A DNA stretch of 64,000 nt from Rhodocyclaceae bacterium (GCA_006218025.1 VBWA01000004.1:62001-126000); one strand, 5' to 3'; numbered from the stretch's first letter, positions 31,735 to 40,791 are shown. Made by a program: numbers and translations. Notes: generated by a model not told the origin, from the letters alone.

Positions 31735-32892
31735 CTAGACCTCGACCCGATTCCGGCCACGCTGCTTCGCCCGGTAAAGCGCCGCATCCGCCTCGGCAAT
31801 CAATGCTTCGACATCGGAGGCTTGCCCGACGTCGCCCTGCGCTACCGAGAGACCAAGGCTCACGGTATAAGCCGGCAATGCCTTGTTGTGATGCGTTTCG
31901 ATCTCGCGCCGAATACGCTCCGCGACATTCATGGCTTCGACCATACCGGTATCGGGCAGAAGAATCACGAATTCTTCGCCGCCGAAGCGGGCGAAGATAT
32001 CCGGCAGTCGCAGCATATGCGACGCACGAACAGTGAAATCCTTGATGACAAGGTCGCCCACGTGGTGGCCGTACTTGTCGTTGACCTTCTTGAAGAAATC
32101 GATGTCGGACGTAATTGCGGCCAGTGGTCGATGCGCGCGAGTGCTGCGCGCCCACTCCATCGCTGCCTGGGAGAAAAACGCCCGGCGGTTGAACGCGCCG
32201 GTCATCGGATCACGTGTCGCCATGAACTCAAGTTCGGCCCGCAACCGCTCGTTGGTCAGCAGGATGAATCCGACCGACAAACCCAGGACGCCTAGCGAAA
32301 ACATCCCCAGGTACACCTGCTGAATCAGGTTGCGGTCGAAGATGTCGTCCGTTTGATCCACAGCGATTGACAGCGTGGTGATGCGCCAGACCGCTACGGC
32401 GACGCCAAGCATGAAAAACGCGCAGAGAAAGCGACTTCCAAATCCTGTCGGCTTGGCGCGCCAGGCGAGAACTGCCCCAGCCGAAAACAAGCCTATATGG
32501 GCAAGAGCCATGATGAAGATACGTCCCTGATAATTGTGGCTACCGTACGTAAGCCACACGATCAGGATCACGACCGCGCCTATGCCGTCAAGCGTCGGGC
32601 GCCACTTCGGTTGCTGTCCCGAATAGCGCTGCAATCCGACAACGAGAAGGAGCTGCCCCAACAGGAGCGCGCTGCTCGCGACAACGATGGCAAGAACATC
32701 GGGAAAGATTCCACGCATGGAAGCAAGCCCCGACGCGCTGCCGATCAGTACGACCGCCATCGCCCAATCGTTCAATCCCTCGATATCGTCAGGAAAACTC
32801 CTTGCCTGCACCCACAGCACCAGTGCGCAGAACATCCCCAGCAAGTTGGCGACGAGAAGAAATGTGCGTGGATCGATAAGTTCCGTCATCAT
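31735..32892 (-). CDS. Membrane-bound GGDEF diguanylate cyclase
   Basis: Encodes 385 residues: six or seven N-terminal membrane helices (about 10-215) followed by a GGDEF domain beginning ATRDPMTGAFNRRAF and carrying an intact active site FGGEEF. It should make cyclic di-GMP. No RxxD inhibitory site is obvious five residues before the motif (ASHMLRLPDIFARFGGEEF has RLPD at the right spot, so product inhibition is possible). The start is taken at the first ATG of a run; a TTG one codon earlier is possible. It stands alone. Confidence 0.92.
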   Translation of the reverse strand: MMTELIDPRTFLLVANLLGMFCALVLWVQARSFPDDIEGLNDWAMAVVLIGSASGLASMRGIFPDVLAIVVASSALLLGQLLLVVGLQRYSGQQPKWRPTLDGIGAVVILIVWLTYGSHNYQGRIFIMALAHIGLFSAGAVLAWRAKPTGFGSRFLCAFFMLGVAVAVWRITTLSIAVDQTDDIFDRNLIQQVYLGMFSLGVLGLSVGFILLTNERLRAELEFMATRDPMTGAFNRRAFFSQAAMEWARSTRAHRPLAAITSDIDFFKKVNDKYGHHVGDLVIKDFTVRASHMLRLPDIFARFGGEEFVILLPDTGMVEAMNVAERIRREIETHHNKALPAYTVSLGLSVAQGDVGQASDVEALIAEADAALYRAKQRGRNRVEV

Positions 32893-33005
32893 CAAGGGCG
32901 GAGTTCAATGAAGGTTTCTTGTTTCAGGCAAAGCGCGTAGCGAGGCTGAATCCTACGCGAGGAGCATGGACATGGGTGGACTCGAGGAGTGCATAATTCA
33001 CGACC

Positions 33006-33497
33006 ATGAAAACTCTGCTCGTCGCCTACCACTCGATGACCGGCGGCACCGAACAGATGGTGCGGGCGCTGGCCGCCGGTGCCGCTGCAGAAGATGGCGT
33101 CACAACGCGTCTGCTGCATGCCTCGGACGCGCGAGCCACCGATGTGATCGCCGCCGATGGCTACGTATTTGCCACCCCGGAAAATCTCGCGGCAATCTCG
33201 GGACTGATGAAGGATTTCTTCGACCGCTGCTACTACCCCGCGCTCGACCGGATCAACGGCAGGCCCTACGCGGCTCTGGTCTGTGCCGGCAGCGACGGAC
33301 AGAACGCGGTACGGCAGATCGAGCGCATCGCCACCGGGTGGCGCCTGCGGCGTGTTGCCGAGCCAGTGATCGTATGTACCCAGGCGCAAACGGCGGAAGA
33401 GATTCTCGCGCCGAAAGCCATCGCCCGAATGGACCTCGATCGCTGCAGGGAACTGGGCGCGGCACTGGCGGCCGGACTGGCCATGGGCGCGTTCTAG
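33006..33497 (+). CDS. Flavodoxin-like NAD(P)H-dependent reductase family protein
   Basis: Encodes 163 residues. LLVAYHSMTGGTEQMVRALAAG matches the FMN phosphate-binding loop of flavodoxins, and YVFATPENLAAISGLMKDFFDRCYYP matches the second FMN loop of the WrbA/flavodoxin-reductase class. It probably binds FMN and transfers electrons in the cytoplasm; no partner is encoded nearby. A terminator follows 18 bases after the stop. Confidence 0.82.
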   Translation: MKTLLVAYHSMTGGTEQMVRALAAGAAAEDGVTTRLLHASDARATDVIAADGYVFATPENLAAISGLMKDFFDRCYYPALDRINGRPYAALVCAGSDGQNAVRQIERIATGWRLRRVAEPVIVCTQAQTAEEILAPKAIARMDLDRCRELGAALAAGLAMGAF

Positions 33498-33514
33498 CAG
33501 TCCCCAAACAAGAA

Positions 33515-33541
33515 CCCCGGCGCGCGGCCGGGGCTTTGTCT
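33515..33541 (+). terminator. Rho-independent terminator after the flavodoxin-like gene
   Basis: CCCCGGC-GCGCG-GCCGGGG stem-loop followed by CTTTGTCTT. It lies between the convergent flavodoxin-like and lysC genes and may serve both. Confidence 0.75.
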
Positions 33542-33574
33542 TGCCGCGACGGAAAGATCCGTTTCGAGCCAGCG

Positions 33575-34816
33575 TCAGGCCGGTTGCTGATCCAGTTCAA
33601 AGACCTTGTGCAGAACCCGCACGGCCAGTTCGAGGTACTTCTCGTCGACCACGACCGAAATCTTGATTTCGGAGGTCGAGATCATCTGAATGTTGATACC
33701 TTCCTCGGCCAGGGTGCGGAACATCTTGCTGGCCACGCCCGGATGGGAACGCATGCCGACGCCGACGGCAGAAACCTTGCAAATCTTGTTGTCGCCGGCG
33801 ATGGCGCGCGCGCCAATGTGCGGCTTGATCTGGTCTTCCAGAAGTTTCTTGGTGCGGGCAAATTCACCGCGATTGACCGTGAAGGAAAAATCCGTCGTTC
33901 CGTCGTGACCAACGTTCTGGATGATCATGTCGACGTCGATGTTGGCGTCGGCGATCGGGCCGAGAATCTGGTAGGCGATGCCGGGACGGTCGGGCACGCC
34001 AAGCACCGTGAGCTTGGCCTCGTCGCGATTGAAGGCGATGCCGGAAATGATCGGTTGTTCCATGGTGTTGTCTTCCTCGAAAGTGATGAGCGTGCCGCTG
34101 GTCTCCTGGCCTTCTTCCTCGAAGCTGGAGAGCACACGCAACTTGACCTTGTACTTGCCGGCGAACTCGACAGAGCGTATCTGCAGCACCTTGGAGCCGA
34201 GGCTGGCCATTTCCAGCATTTCCTCGAAAGTGATGCGATCCAGCTTCCTCGCCTCGGGCACGATGCGGGGGTCGGTCGTATAGACGCCATCGACATCGGT
34301 ATAGATCTGGCATTCCTCCGCCGTCAGCGCTGCCGCCAGCGCCACAGCCGAGGTATCCGAGCCGCCGCGCCCCAGCGTGGTGATGTTGCCGTCGGCATCA
34401 ACCCCCTGAAAGCCGGCGACGATGATGACCGTATCGTCGTCGAGATCGCGGCGCATATTGGCATCGTCGATCTGGAGAATGCGCGCCTTGGTGAAGGTGC
34501 TGTCGGTCAGCACCCTGACCTGGCCACCGGTGTAACTCCTGGCCTTGAGGCCGAGATCGCGGATCGCCATCGCCAGCAGGGCGATCGTGACCTGCTCGCC
34601 GGTGGAAATCATCACGTCGAGCTCGCGTGCGTCGGGCTGCGGCGAAACATCCTTGGCCAGGGCGATCAGGCGGTTGGTCTCGCCGCTCATGGCGGATACC
34701 ACGACCACCAGTTGATGCCCCTGCGCCTTCCAGCGCGCGACGCGCTTGGCGACGCTGCGAATGCGGTCCGGTGACCCCATCGATGTGCCGCCGTATTTTT
34801 GAACTATCAAAGCCAT
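33575..34816 (-). CDS. lysC: Aspartate kinase
   Basis: Encodes 413 residues. It starts MALIVQKYGGTSMGSPDRI, with the catalytic VVVVSAMSGETNRL and TLGRGGSDTSAVALAAAL motifs, and two C-terminal ACT domains for feedback control by lysine/threonine. It phosphorylates aspartate, the entry to lysine, threonine and methionine synthesis; dapA is at 46 kb. It is transcribed away from the small HTH regulator across about 240 bases. Confidence 0.96.
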   Translation of the reverse strand: MALIVQKYGGTSMGSPDRIRSVAKRVARWKAQGHQLVVVVSAMSGETNRLIALAKDVSPQPDARELDVMISTGEQVTIALLAMAIRDLGLKARSYTGGQVRVLTDSTFTKARILQIDDANMRRDLDDDTVIIVAGFQGVDADGNITTLGRGGSDTSAVALAAALTAEECQIYTDVDGVYTTDPRIVPEARKLDRITFEEMLEMASLGSKVLQIRSVEFAGKYKVKLRVLSSFEEEGQETSGTLITFEEDNTMEQPIISGIAFNRDEAKLTVLGVPDRPGIAYQILGPIADANIDVDMIIQNVGHDGTTDFSFTVNRGEFARTKKLLEDQIKPHIGARAIAGDNKICKVSAVGVGMRSHPGVASKMFRTLAEEGINIQMISTSEIKISVVVDEKYLELAVRVLHKVFELDQQPA

Positions 34817-34941
34817 TGCCGTGTTTCGCCTTTGGAAAACCACGAATTTTACCCGATAGTTCCCATCGCAAAACCACCCGCTGGCCAACACCCGTTGCAA
34901 CGACTTTTTACTCCTGCGCATTTATGTCGCAACAATTTTCC

Positions 34942-34970
34942 TTGTATGGCAGAGGAATTTGTCCTATAGT
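34942..34970 (+). promoter_or_regulatory. Promoter of the small HTH regulator
   Basis: TTGTAT (34942-34947) and TATAGT (34965-34970) with a 17-base spacer. A start site near 34977 would fall in the first base of the palindrome at 34976-34997. Confidence 0.6.
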
Positions 34971-34975
34971 TTTGG

Positions 34976-34997
34976 ACATATTACTTCAGTAATATGT
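34976..34997. promoter_or_regulatory. Perfect palindromic operator candidate
   Basis: ACATATTAC-TTCA-GTAATATGT: 9-base perfect arms, AT-rich in a GC-rich genome, located at the predicted transcription start of the HTH gene. This is where a repressor, possibly the encoded protein, would bind. It could also fold as a 5' hairpin in the mRNA. Confidence 0.55.
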
Positions 34998-35059
34998 TTT
35001 AGACGTTTGGTGTATCCCAATGTATTCGTTTGACGACCATAAACTCAAGGAGTAGCTAG

Positions 35060-35362
35060 ATGAAAGCCAACGACAAAGTCGATGCCCGGGAAATTCGCCG
35101 CAAGCTGGGCATGAATCAGCAACAGTTCTGGTCCAGGCTGGGTGTCACACAGAGCGGCGGCTCGCGCTACGAGAGCGGCCGCAACATGCCGCGCCCGGTT
35201 CAGCAACTGCTGCGCCTGGTTCACGTAGAGCAAATTGACATCCAGAAGATCAAGCGCGACGACTATGAAGTCGTCGAGTATCTGCGCTCGGCCAAGCCGG
35301 GTCTGTTCAAGGAACTGAAGAAAGACGCCAAGGCCGCCCTCAAGAGCAAGAAGGGCGCCTGA
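35060..35362 (+). CDS. Small XRE-type HTH transcriptional regulator
   Basis: Encodes 100 residues. The helix-turn-helix spans about 11-45: IRRKLGMNQQQFWSRLGVTQ, then SGGSRYESGRNMP, which is the Cro/C1-type recognition region, with MPRPVQQLLRLVHV after it. The tail is Lys-rich (KKDAKAALKSKKGA). AAGGAG precedes the ATG. It resembles solitary antitoxin-like regulators, but no toxin gene is adjacent. A perfect palindrome at its own promoter suggests autoregulation. Confidence 0.85.
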   Translation: MKANDKVDAREIRRKLGMNQQQFWSRLGVTQSGGSRYESGRNMPRPVQQLLRLVHVEQIDIQKIKRDDYEVVEYLRSAKPGLFKELKKDAKAALKSKKGA

Positions 35363-35369
35363 CGCCGGA

Positions 35370-36215
35370 TCAGGGACTGACGCGCACCGCCAGCCCGAGT
35401 TGGCGGATGCGTTCCGCCATTTCCTCCATCCATTCCGCTTCCATGCGCCCCAACCGGGGCGCTTCTTTTTGCAGGGATGGCCGCGCCAGACTGTACAAAT
35501 GCACGCCGGCGAGAGCTGGCGCCAAAGGAGCCAGCAGCCCCAGATAGGCCTGGATGTCCTGCTCGGACGGCAATTCGCCGTCGATGCGGAACAGGCAGGT
35601 CTGCACCCAGGTCGGCGCCAATGCCGCACAAGCGGCCAGGCGCCTTGCCACACGTTCCGGCCGGACACGAGTGCCATTGATGCGAGCCAGGCCCGTCGCG
35701 GTTCCGGCATCGACTTTGAACCAGACCTCGCCTCCTGCCTTGCCGATTCCTGCAATGCCCGTCTGCACGGCTTTGCGGTCGAGCAGGCTCCCGTTTGTGA
35801 TCAGGCGCATGACGAGCTTGCCGGCCAGACCGTGTGCGACCAGCACGCGCTCCGCCAGCGCCACCGCCTGCGCAAATTCGGCAGCGCTGGTCGGCTCGCC
35901 ATTTCCCGAAAACGCCAGGTCGACCAGTCGGCGGGCGCCTGCGGGAACGCGCGTCGCCATGAAGTCGCCTGAGCAGGCCCAGGTCAGAAACTCATTCAGT
36001 TCGCGCTCAAGCAGCGCCAAATCAATCGGTGGCGGCCCGCCACGCGTCAGACCGGGAACCTGACAATAGATGCAGCGCCAGTTGCAGGCATTGTTGGGGT
36101 TCAGATTGATGCCAACCGAAACGCCGCCGGCCCTGCGCGAAATGACCGGATATACATAGCGCATGGCGGCGCTGTCGCGGGAGTGGTCTTCCGTCTTGAG
36201 CAGAATGCGGGACAT
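35370..36215 (-). CDS. Radical SAM protein
   Basis: Encodes 281 residues. CNWRCIYC (about 41-48) supplies the three Cys of a SAM-binding iron-sulfur cluster in CxxxCxxC spacing, and DLAFSGNGEPTSAAEF matches the GGE-type SAM loop. The rest is a partial TIM barrel; there is no clear auxiliary-cluster Cys motif. It is transcribed divergently from queD, and radical SAM enzymes such as QueE act next in the queuosine path, but this sequence is longer than and unlike typical QueE, so I leave the reaction open. Confidence 0.82.
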   Translation of the reverse strand: MSRILLKTEDHSRDSAAMRYVYPVISRRAGGVSVGINLNPNNACNWRCIYCQVPGLTRGGPPPIDLALLERELNEFLTWACSGDFMATRVPAGARRLVDLAFSGNGEPTSAAEFAQAVALAERVLVAHGLAGKLVMRLITNGSLLDRKAVQTGIAGIGKAGGEVWFKVDAGTATGLARINGTRVRPERVARRLAACAALAPTWVQTCLFRIDGELPSEQDIQAYLGLLAPLAPALAGVHLYSLARPSLQKEAPRLGRMEAEWMEEMAERIRQLGLAVRVSP

Positions 36216-36252
36216 GGCAAATCAACAGTGTCGGAAAATTGCGGCAAGGCCA

Positions 36253-36277
36253 GAAGTCGGCGCTGGCAGGACGGCGC
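36253..36277 (+). repeat. Dispersed bipartite repeat in the queD promoter region
   Basis: AGAAGTCGGCGCTGG-CAGG-ACGGCG lies between the divergent radical SAM and queD genes and ends 12 bases before a perfect TATAAT. It therefore covers where the -35 element should be. Confidence 0.9.
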
Positions 36278-36288
36278 GGCGGCACGGC

Positions 36289-36294
36289 TATAAT
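36289..36294 (+). promoter_or_regulatory. -10 element of queD
   Basis: A perfect TATAAT 61 bases before the queD ATG. No -35 is found at normal spacing; that position is occupied by the dispersed repeat. Confidence 0.55.
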
Positions 36295-36355
36295 GCGCGC
36301 CAGACCTGCCACTGGCCTCAGCGACCACTTTGCCACAAACACGGCACTCCCGACC

Positions 36356-36808
36356 ATGCGTATAACCCGCCGCCTCGAATTCGACGCGGGCCACCGAATT
36401 CCGAATCATCTGAGCCAGTGCCGCCACCTGCACGGGCACCGCTACGCGCTTGAAGTCACGCTCGGCGGCAGCGTCATCGACGCGGCAGGACGGCCGGACG
36501 ATGGCATGGTGATGGACTTCTCCGAAGTCAAGGCCATCGCCAAGCAGCACGTGGTGGACGCCTGGGACCATGCTTTTCTGGTCTGGCGCGGCGACGAGGC
36601 GATAGCGAGCTTTCTCGCCGGATTGCCGGACCACAAGACAGTCGTGCTCGACGCCGTCCCGACCGCGGAGAATCTGGCCCGTATCGCCTTTTCGATTCTC
36701 GATCCGCTGTATCGCGACAGTTACGGCAATCATCTGCACCTCGAGCGAATCCGGCTATACGAGACTCCCAACTGCTGGGCCGATGCGACACGCGAAGATC
36801 TCGCCTGA
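36356..36808 (+). CDS. queD: 6-carboxytetrahydropterin synthase family protein
   Basis: Encodes 150 residues. It has the QueD/PTPS pattern: FDAGHRIPNHLSQCRHLHGHRYALEVTL (zinc-binding His and catalytic Cys), DFSEVKAI, WDHAFL and PTAENLARIAF, with the terminal E in LYETPN. It makes 6-carboxy-tetrahydropterin from dihydroneopterin triphosphate in queuosine/deazaguanine synthesis. The other que genes are not in the window. Confidence 0.93.
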   Translation: MRITRRLEFDAGHRIPNHLSQCRHLHGHRYALEVTLGGSVIDAAGRPDDGMVMDFSEVKAIAKQHVVDAWDHAFLVWRGDEAIASFLAGLPDHKTVVLDAVPTAENLARIAFSILDPLYRDSYGNHLHLERIRLYETPNCWADATREDLA

Positions 36809-36881
36809 CGCCTGACGGTCCGCCACCGGTTCCGCTCAGCGGAACAAAATGGCACGACTCGCGTTTCTCTGCAATTGGCAA

Positions 36882-36910
36882 TTGTTTCCCGGGTATTCCA
36901 ATGCTATGGT
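36882..36910 (+). promoter_or_regulatory. Possible promoter of the acyl-CoA ligase gene
   Basis: TTGTTT (36882-36887) and TATGGT (36905-36910) with a 17-base spacer, 47 bases before the ATG. A CAATTGGCAATTG sequence just upstream could be an operator. Confidence 0.4.
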
Positions 36911-36957
36911 TGCCGTCAATTGGCGCACGACCAAGAAAACAGAGAGGAGAACGACAA

Positions 36958-38589
36958 ATGCATGGCTTGATGATGAATCGGCCGCTGATGATTTCAGCGC
37001 TCCTGCAGCACGCCAGCCAGAACCACAGCGATACTGAAATCGTATCCCGCCTGCCCGTCGGGGGAACGCATCGCTATGCCTATCACGATGCCCACCACCG
37101 CTCGCGGCAACTGGTACGCGTCCTGCTGGCCCTGGGCGTCAACGCGGAAGACCGCATCGGCACGCTGGCCTGGAATACCCACCGGCATTTCGAGATCTAC
37201 TATGCCGTCTCGGGCATGGCCGCGATCTGCCACACCATCAACCCGCGCCTGTTCCCCGAGCAGATTGCCTACATCACCAACCACGCCGACGATCGCTTCA
37301 TCTTCTTCGACGTGAACTTCGCCGGTCTGGTCGAGGCGCTGGCGCCGCTTTGTCCCGGCGTCAAGGGCTGGGTCGCAATGTGCAGCCGCGACCAAATGCC
37401 GTCGAATGCGATACCGAGCCTGCTCTGCTACGAAGAGCTGCTGGCAGCGCAGAGCGACGACTACGAATGGCCGGAGTTCGACGAAAACACGGCGTCGTCG
37501 CTGTGCTACACCTCGGGCACCACCGGCAATCCCAAGGGCGTCCTCTACTCGCACCGCTCCACCGTGCTGCACGCATTTGGGTCGAGCCTGCCGGACGGGC
37601 TGGGAGCCTCGGCGCGCGAATGCATCCTGCCGGTGGTGCCGATGTTTCACGTCAATGCATGGGGTCTGCCCTACGCCGCGGCGTTGACCGGCGCGAAGCT
37701 CGTCATGCCGGGGCCGCATCTGGATGGCGCCAGCCTGTATTCACTGTTCGAGGCCGAAGGCGTCACCATGTCGGCCGGTGTGCCGACCATCTGGCTCGGC
37801 CTGCTGCAATACCTGCAAGCCAACAAGCTCAAGCTGTCCACCGTCAAGCGTCTGGTCATCGGCGGCTCGGCGGCGCCACCGGCCATGATCCGCGCCTTCG
37901 ACGAGCAGTTCGACATCACCGTGCTGCATGCCTGGGGCATGACCGAAATGAGTCCGCTGGGCACCGTCAACACCTACAAGAAGAAACATCTGGCACTGTC
38001 GGCGGAAGAACGCGACCGCATCCGCCTCAAGCAGGGCCGCAGCATCTTCGGCGTGGAGATGAAGATCGTCGACGGCAATGGCGATGCGCTGCCAAACGAC
38101 GGCAAGGCTTTTGGCGATCTGCTGGTGCGCGGCCCGTGGATCACCAGCGGCTACTACAAGAGCGAAGGCGGCGACCTGCGCAACGGCTGGTTTCCCACCG
38201 GGGACGTCGCCACCATCGATCCGGATGGCTACATGCAGATCACCGACCGTTCGAAGGATGTCATCAAGTCCGGCGGCGAATGGATTTCCTCGATCGACCT
38301 TGAAAACATCGCCGTGGCCCACCCGGCGGTTACCGAAGCCGCGGTAATCGGCGCACCCCACCCGAAGTGGGACGAACGCCCGCTGCTGGTCGTCATCAGG
38401 AAGGCCGGGCAGGAAGTCAGCCGTGAAGAGCTGATTGCCTTCTACGAAGGCAAGGTGGCGAAGTGGTGGATACCCGACGATGTGGTCTTCGTCGATGACC
38501 TGCCGCACACAGCCACCGGCAAGCTTTCCAAGTTGCAGTTGCGCGAGCGCCTGCGTGATTATCGTTTTAGCGACGGCCGCTCTGCTTAA
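36958..38589 (+). CDS. Acyl-CoA ligase (medium/long-chain fatty acid type)
   Basis: Encodes 543 residues of the AMP-binding (ANL) superfamily: P-loop-like [12 protein letters not shown] (about 181-192), [21 protein letters not shown], and the catalytic Lys near [15 protein letters not shown]. It activates a carboxylic acid to its CoA thioester via an adenylate. Sequence style matches AlkK-type medium/long-chain ligases. It has no signal peptide. A GST and an enoyl-CoA hydratase follow on the same strand, so the set probably works in fatty- or aromatic-acid oxidation. Confidence 0.92.
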   Translation: MHGLMMNRPLMISALLQHASQNHSDTEIVSRLPVGGTHRYAYHDAHHRSRQLVRVLLALGVNAEDRIGTLAWNTHRHFEIYYAVSGMAAICHTINPRLFPEQIAYITNHADDRFIFFDVNFAGLVEALAPLCPGVKGWVAMCSRDQMPSNAIPSLLCYEELLAAQSDDYEWPEFDENTASSLCYTSGTTGNPKGVLYSHRSTVLHAFGSSLPDGLGASARECILPVVPMFHVNAWGLPYAAALTGAKLVMPGPHLDGASLYSLFEAEGVTMSAGVPTIWLGLLQYLQANKLKLSTVKRLVIGGSAAPPAMIRAFDEQFDITVLHAWGMTEMSPLGTVNTYKKKHLALSAEERDRIRLKQGRSIFGVEMKIVDGNGDALPNDGKAFGDLLVRGPWITSGYYKSEGGDLRNGWFPTGDVATIDPDGYMQITDRSKDVIKSGGEWISSIDLENIAVAHPAVTEAAVIGAPHPKWDERPLLVVIRKAGQEVSREELIAFYEGKVAKWWIPDDVVFVDDLPHTATGKLSKLQLRERLRDYRFSDGRSA

Positions 38590-38644
38590 CGCCGATAAAG
38601 CCGGCGTTAGCCTTTACTGAAACTTCGTTTTCCTGGAGCATGAA

Positions 38645-39310
38645 TTGACGACACCCATTACTCTCTGCGGCTTTGCCGTCAGCAATTACTACAACAAGGT
38701 CAAGCTTTCCCTGCTGGAGAAAGACCTTCCCTTCGCCGAAGCGCTCGTGTTCACGTCACAAAAAGAAGAGATGCTGGCCGAGTCGCCGATGGGCAAGGTA
38801 CCGTTTCTGCGGACCGCCAAAGGCGTACTCAGCGAATCGCAGGTGCTTACCGAGTTCATCGAAGACAGCTGGCCCGAGCCCGCGCTCTATCCGCGTGACG
38901 CCTTTGAGCGGGCGAAATGCCGCGAACTGATCGAACACCTCGAACTGCATGTCGAATTGCCGGCGCGGCGCCTGTATGCGGAAGCTTTTTTTGGCGGCAC
39001 GGTATCCGAGGAAACCAAGAAGGAAGTCGCGTCCCTGCTTGAAAAAGGCCTCAAGAGTCTGGCGCGGCTGGCCCGTTTTTCGCCCTTCATCGGCGGCGAA
39101 AGTTTTACCCACGCCGATTGCGCCGCCTGGGTGCATCTGCCCCTCGTCAGCCAGGCCACGCGCAAGATCTACGGACGTGATTTCATCGATGAATTTCTGC
39201 CGCAAGCCAAGGCTTACCTCAAACTGATTGGTGAACGGCCGCACGCGCAGAAAGTGAACGAAGACCGCAAGGCGGCCATGGAAGCCTTCATGTCGCGACC
39301 AAAAAAATGA
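38645..39310 (+). CDS. Glutathione S-transferase family protein
   Basis: Encodes 221 residues from a TTG start with GGAG 7 bases upstream. The N-terminal thioredoxin-like domain has the conserved SPMGKVPFL and SESQVLTEFIED segments; the C-terminal half is helical. It likely conjugates or isomerises electrophilic intermediates. Its stop overlaps the enoyl-CoA hydratase start by four bases, so the two are translated together after the acyl-CoA ligase. Confidence 0.9.
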   Translation: MTTPITLCGFAVSNYYNKVKLSLLEKDLPFAEALVFTSQKEEMLAESPMGKVPFLRTAKGVLSESQVLTEFIEDSWPEPALYPRDAFERAKCRELIEHLELHVELPARRLYAEAFFGGTVSEETKKEVASLLEKGLKSLARLARFSPFIGGESFTHADCAAWVHLPLVSQATRKIYGRDFIDEFLPQAKAYLKLIGERPHAQKVNEDRKAAMEAFMSRPKK

Positions 39311-40077
39311 GCAAGACAGTCCGTACCGGGCTGACCGATGGCGTATTCCACATTGAAATGGCCCGGCCGGAGAAGAAGAATGCGCTCACCGCAGAGATGT
39401 ACCAGACGATGGCGAATGCACTTGCAGCCGCCGAGGCCGATCCTGCGGTGCTGGTCATCCTGATTTCCGGCGCGGGTGGCAACTTCACTGCCGGAAACGA
39501 TCTGCACGACTTCCTCGACAAGCCGCCGATGGATGAAAACGCGCCGGTATTCCGCTTCATCAATGGCTTCGCCAGGCTGCAGAAGCCCTTCGTCGCCGCC
39601 GTCGAAGGCGTCGCTGTCGGGGTCGGCACCACCATGCTGCTGCATTGCGACCTGGTGTATGCAGGGGCCACCGCACGCTTCGCCCTGCCCTTCGCCAATC
39701 TAGGCCTGACGCCGGAAGCCGCGTCGAGCCTGTTGCTGCCCCTGCGGGCGGGTCACGCGCGGGCCGCGGAGATGCTGATGCTGGGGGAAGCCTTCTCCGC
39801 GCAGCGTGCGCTGGAAGTCGGGATCGTTAACGCGGTGCTGCCCGATGCACAAGTGCTGGAGCATGCGCTCGAGCGCTGTCGCAAATTGACCACCCAGCCG
39901 GCCGCATCGTTACGCCTCACCAAGCAATTGATGAAACGCGCACAACAGGCCTTGATCGGCGAAACCATGAACGTCGAGGCCGAGGTGTTCAAGCAGCGGC
40001 TGGTGTCGCCCGATGCCAGGGAAGCCTTCGCCGCCTTCTTCGAAAAGCGCAGGCCGGATTTCGCGAAATTCAACTAG
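39307..40077 (+). CDS. Enoyl-CoA hydratase/isomerase family protein
   Basis: Encodes 256 residues of the crotonase fold: RPEKKNALTAEMY, the oxyanion-hole strand SGAGGNFTAGNDLHDFL, PFVAAVEGVAVGVGTTMLLHCDLVYA and FALPFANLGLTPEAASSLL. The usual paired catalytic Glu of true hydratases is not evident at the first position (EGVAVGVGTT), so it may be an isomerase-like member. It acts on acyl-CoA intermediates, consistent with the upstream ligase. Confidence 0.9.
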   Translation: MSKTVRTGLTDGVFHIEMARPEKKNALTAEMYQTMANALAAAEADPAVLVILISGAGGNFTAGNDLHDFLDKPPMDENAPVFRFINGFARLQKPFVAAVEGVAVGVGTTMLLHCDLVYAGATARFALPFANLGLTPEAASSLLLPLRAGHARAAEMLMLGEAFSAQRALEVGIVNAVLPDAQVLEHALERCRKLTTQPAASLRLTKQLMKRAQQALIGETMNVEAEVFKQRLVSPDAREAFAAFFEKRRPDFAKFN

Positions 40078-40108
40078 ACCCGGCGGAAAGAGCAGGCGAC
40101 CGCGGTGC

Positions 40109-40114
40109 TAAAAT
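40109..40114 (+). promoter_or_regulatory. Possible -10 element of tRNA-Ser
   Basis: TAAAAT ends 12 bases before the tRNA gene. No clear -35. Confidence 0.35.
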
Positions 40115-40126
40115 CCGCGGCCCGAC

Positions 40127-40216
40127 GGATGGGTGGCAGAGCGGTTGAATGCACCGGTCTTGAAAACCGGCGAAGGTGCAAGCCTTCCGTGAGTTCGAAT
40201 CTCACCCCATCCGCCA
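40127..40216 (+). tRNA. tRNA-Ser (anticodon TGA)
   Basis: A 90-base class II tRNA: acceptor GGATGGG paired with CCCATCC, anticodon stem CCGGT/ACCGG around CTTGAAA (anticodon TGA), a long variable arm (CGAAGGTGCAAGCCTTCC), T-arm with GAGTTCGAATCTC and an encoded CCA. It reads UCA/UCG serine codons. Confidence 0.95.
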
Positions 40217-40237
40217 ATTCCGTGCCGCGAGCGTCAT

Positions 40238-40669
40238 CTACTTGATGGTCCACTCGTCGCCGCATTTGCGGCACTGCGCCCGCAGCCAGACGCCGCCGCC
40301 ATGGTTTTCCAGCGCCGGGTCGCCACCATCCGGCAAGGGCGCGGGTCCCGAGGCCTGAATGCTGAACTTGCCATAGGCTTGGCAGCCGGGGCATGCGGCC
40401 TGTTCGCCGAGGCGTTCCGCGACTTCCATCAACAAGTGGTAGCGCTTCCAGCTGTAAAGGGTGACCGCCAGCCCGCCCAAGAGCAGCAGCGCGCCCGACA
40501 TGCGCGATGCGCCGCCTGCTCCGGCCACTTCGATCCCGCTGACAAGGACGATGACGCCAAGAAACCAGCTCACCAACCATGCATGGCATTCGATCAGCTG
40601 CCGCTCATACCAGCGCCGGAAGCCGTCTGTCCGAATGCGATCGAGGGAAGCCACGACATCTCCTGCCAT
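40238..40669 (-). CDS. Membrane protein with C-terminal zinc ribbon, unknown
   Basis: Encodes 143 residues: two adjacent membrane helices (about 31-50 and 57-72), then a soluble part with CPGC (about 92-95) and CRKC (about 133-136), which together look like a four-Cys zinc ribbon. It faces the convergent tRNA-Ser. I do not recognise the family. Confidence 0.72.
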   Translation of the reverse strand: MAGDVVASLDRIRTDGFRRWYERQLIECHAWLVSWFLGVIVLVSGIEVAGAGGASRMSGALLLLGGLAVTLYSWKRYHLLMEVAERLGEQAACPGCQAYGKFSIQASGPAPLPDGGDPALENHGGGVWLRAQCRKCGDEWTIK

Positions 40670-40785
40670 TCATGTGGGATCAGCTTAGACTCCCATCGGA
40701 ACGCACGCAACCGCTTTCCCGCAAAGGACATATTGGACTCGGCAAGCAGTCGAAGCGGGTATGTCTCCCCGGAATATTTCGCAGT

Positions 40786-40791
40786 TATAAT
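40786..40791 (+). promoter_or_regulatory. -10 element of the Bax-inhibitor-1 family gene
   Basis: A perfect TATAAT about 97 bases before the ATG. No good -35 at normal spacing is seen. Confidence 0.4.

Noticed and set aside
35060-35362. Toxin-antitoxin module around the small HTH gene
   Set aside because: No toxin-like gene lies on either side; neighbours are lysC and a radical SAM gene.
35370-36215. QueE assignment for the radical SAM gene because it faces queD
   Set aside because: Length and motifs do not match QueE closely; adjacency alone is not enough.
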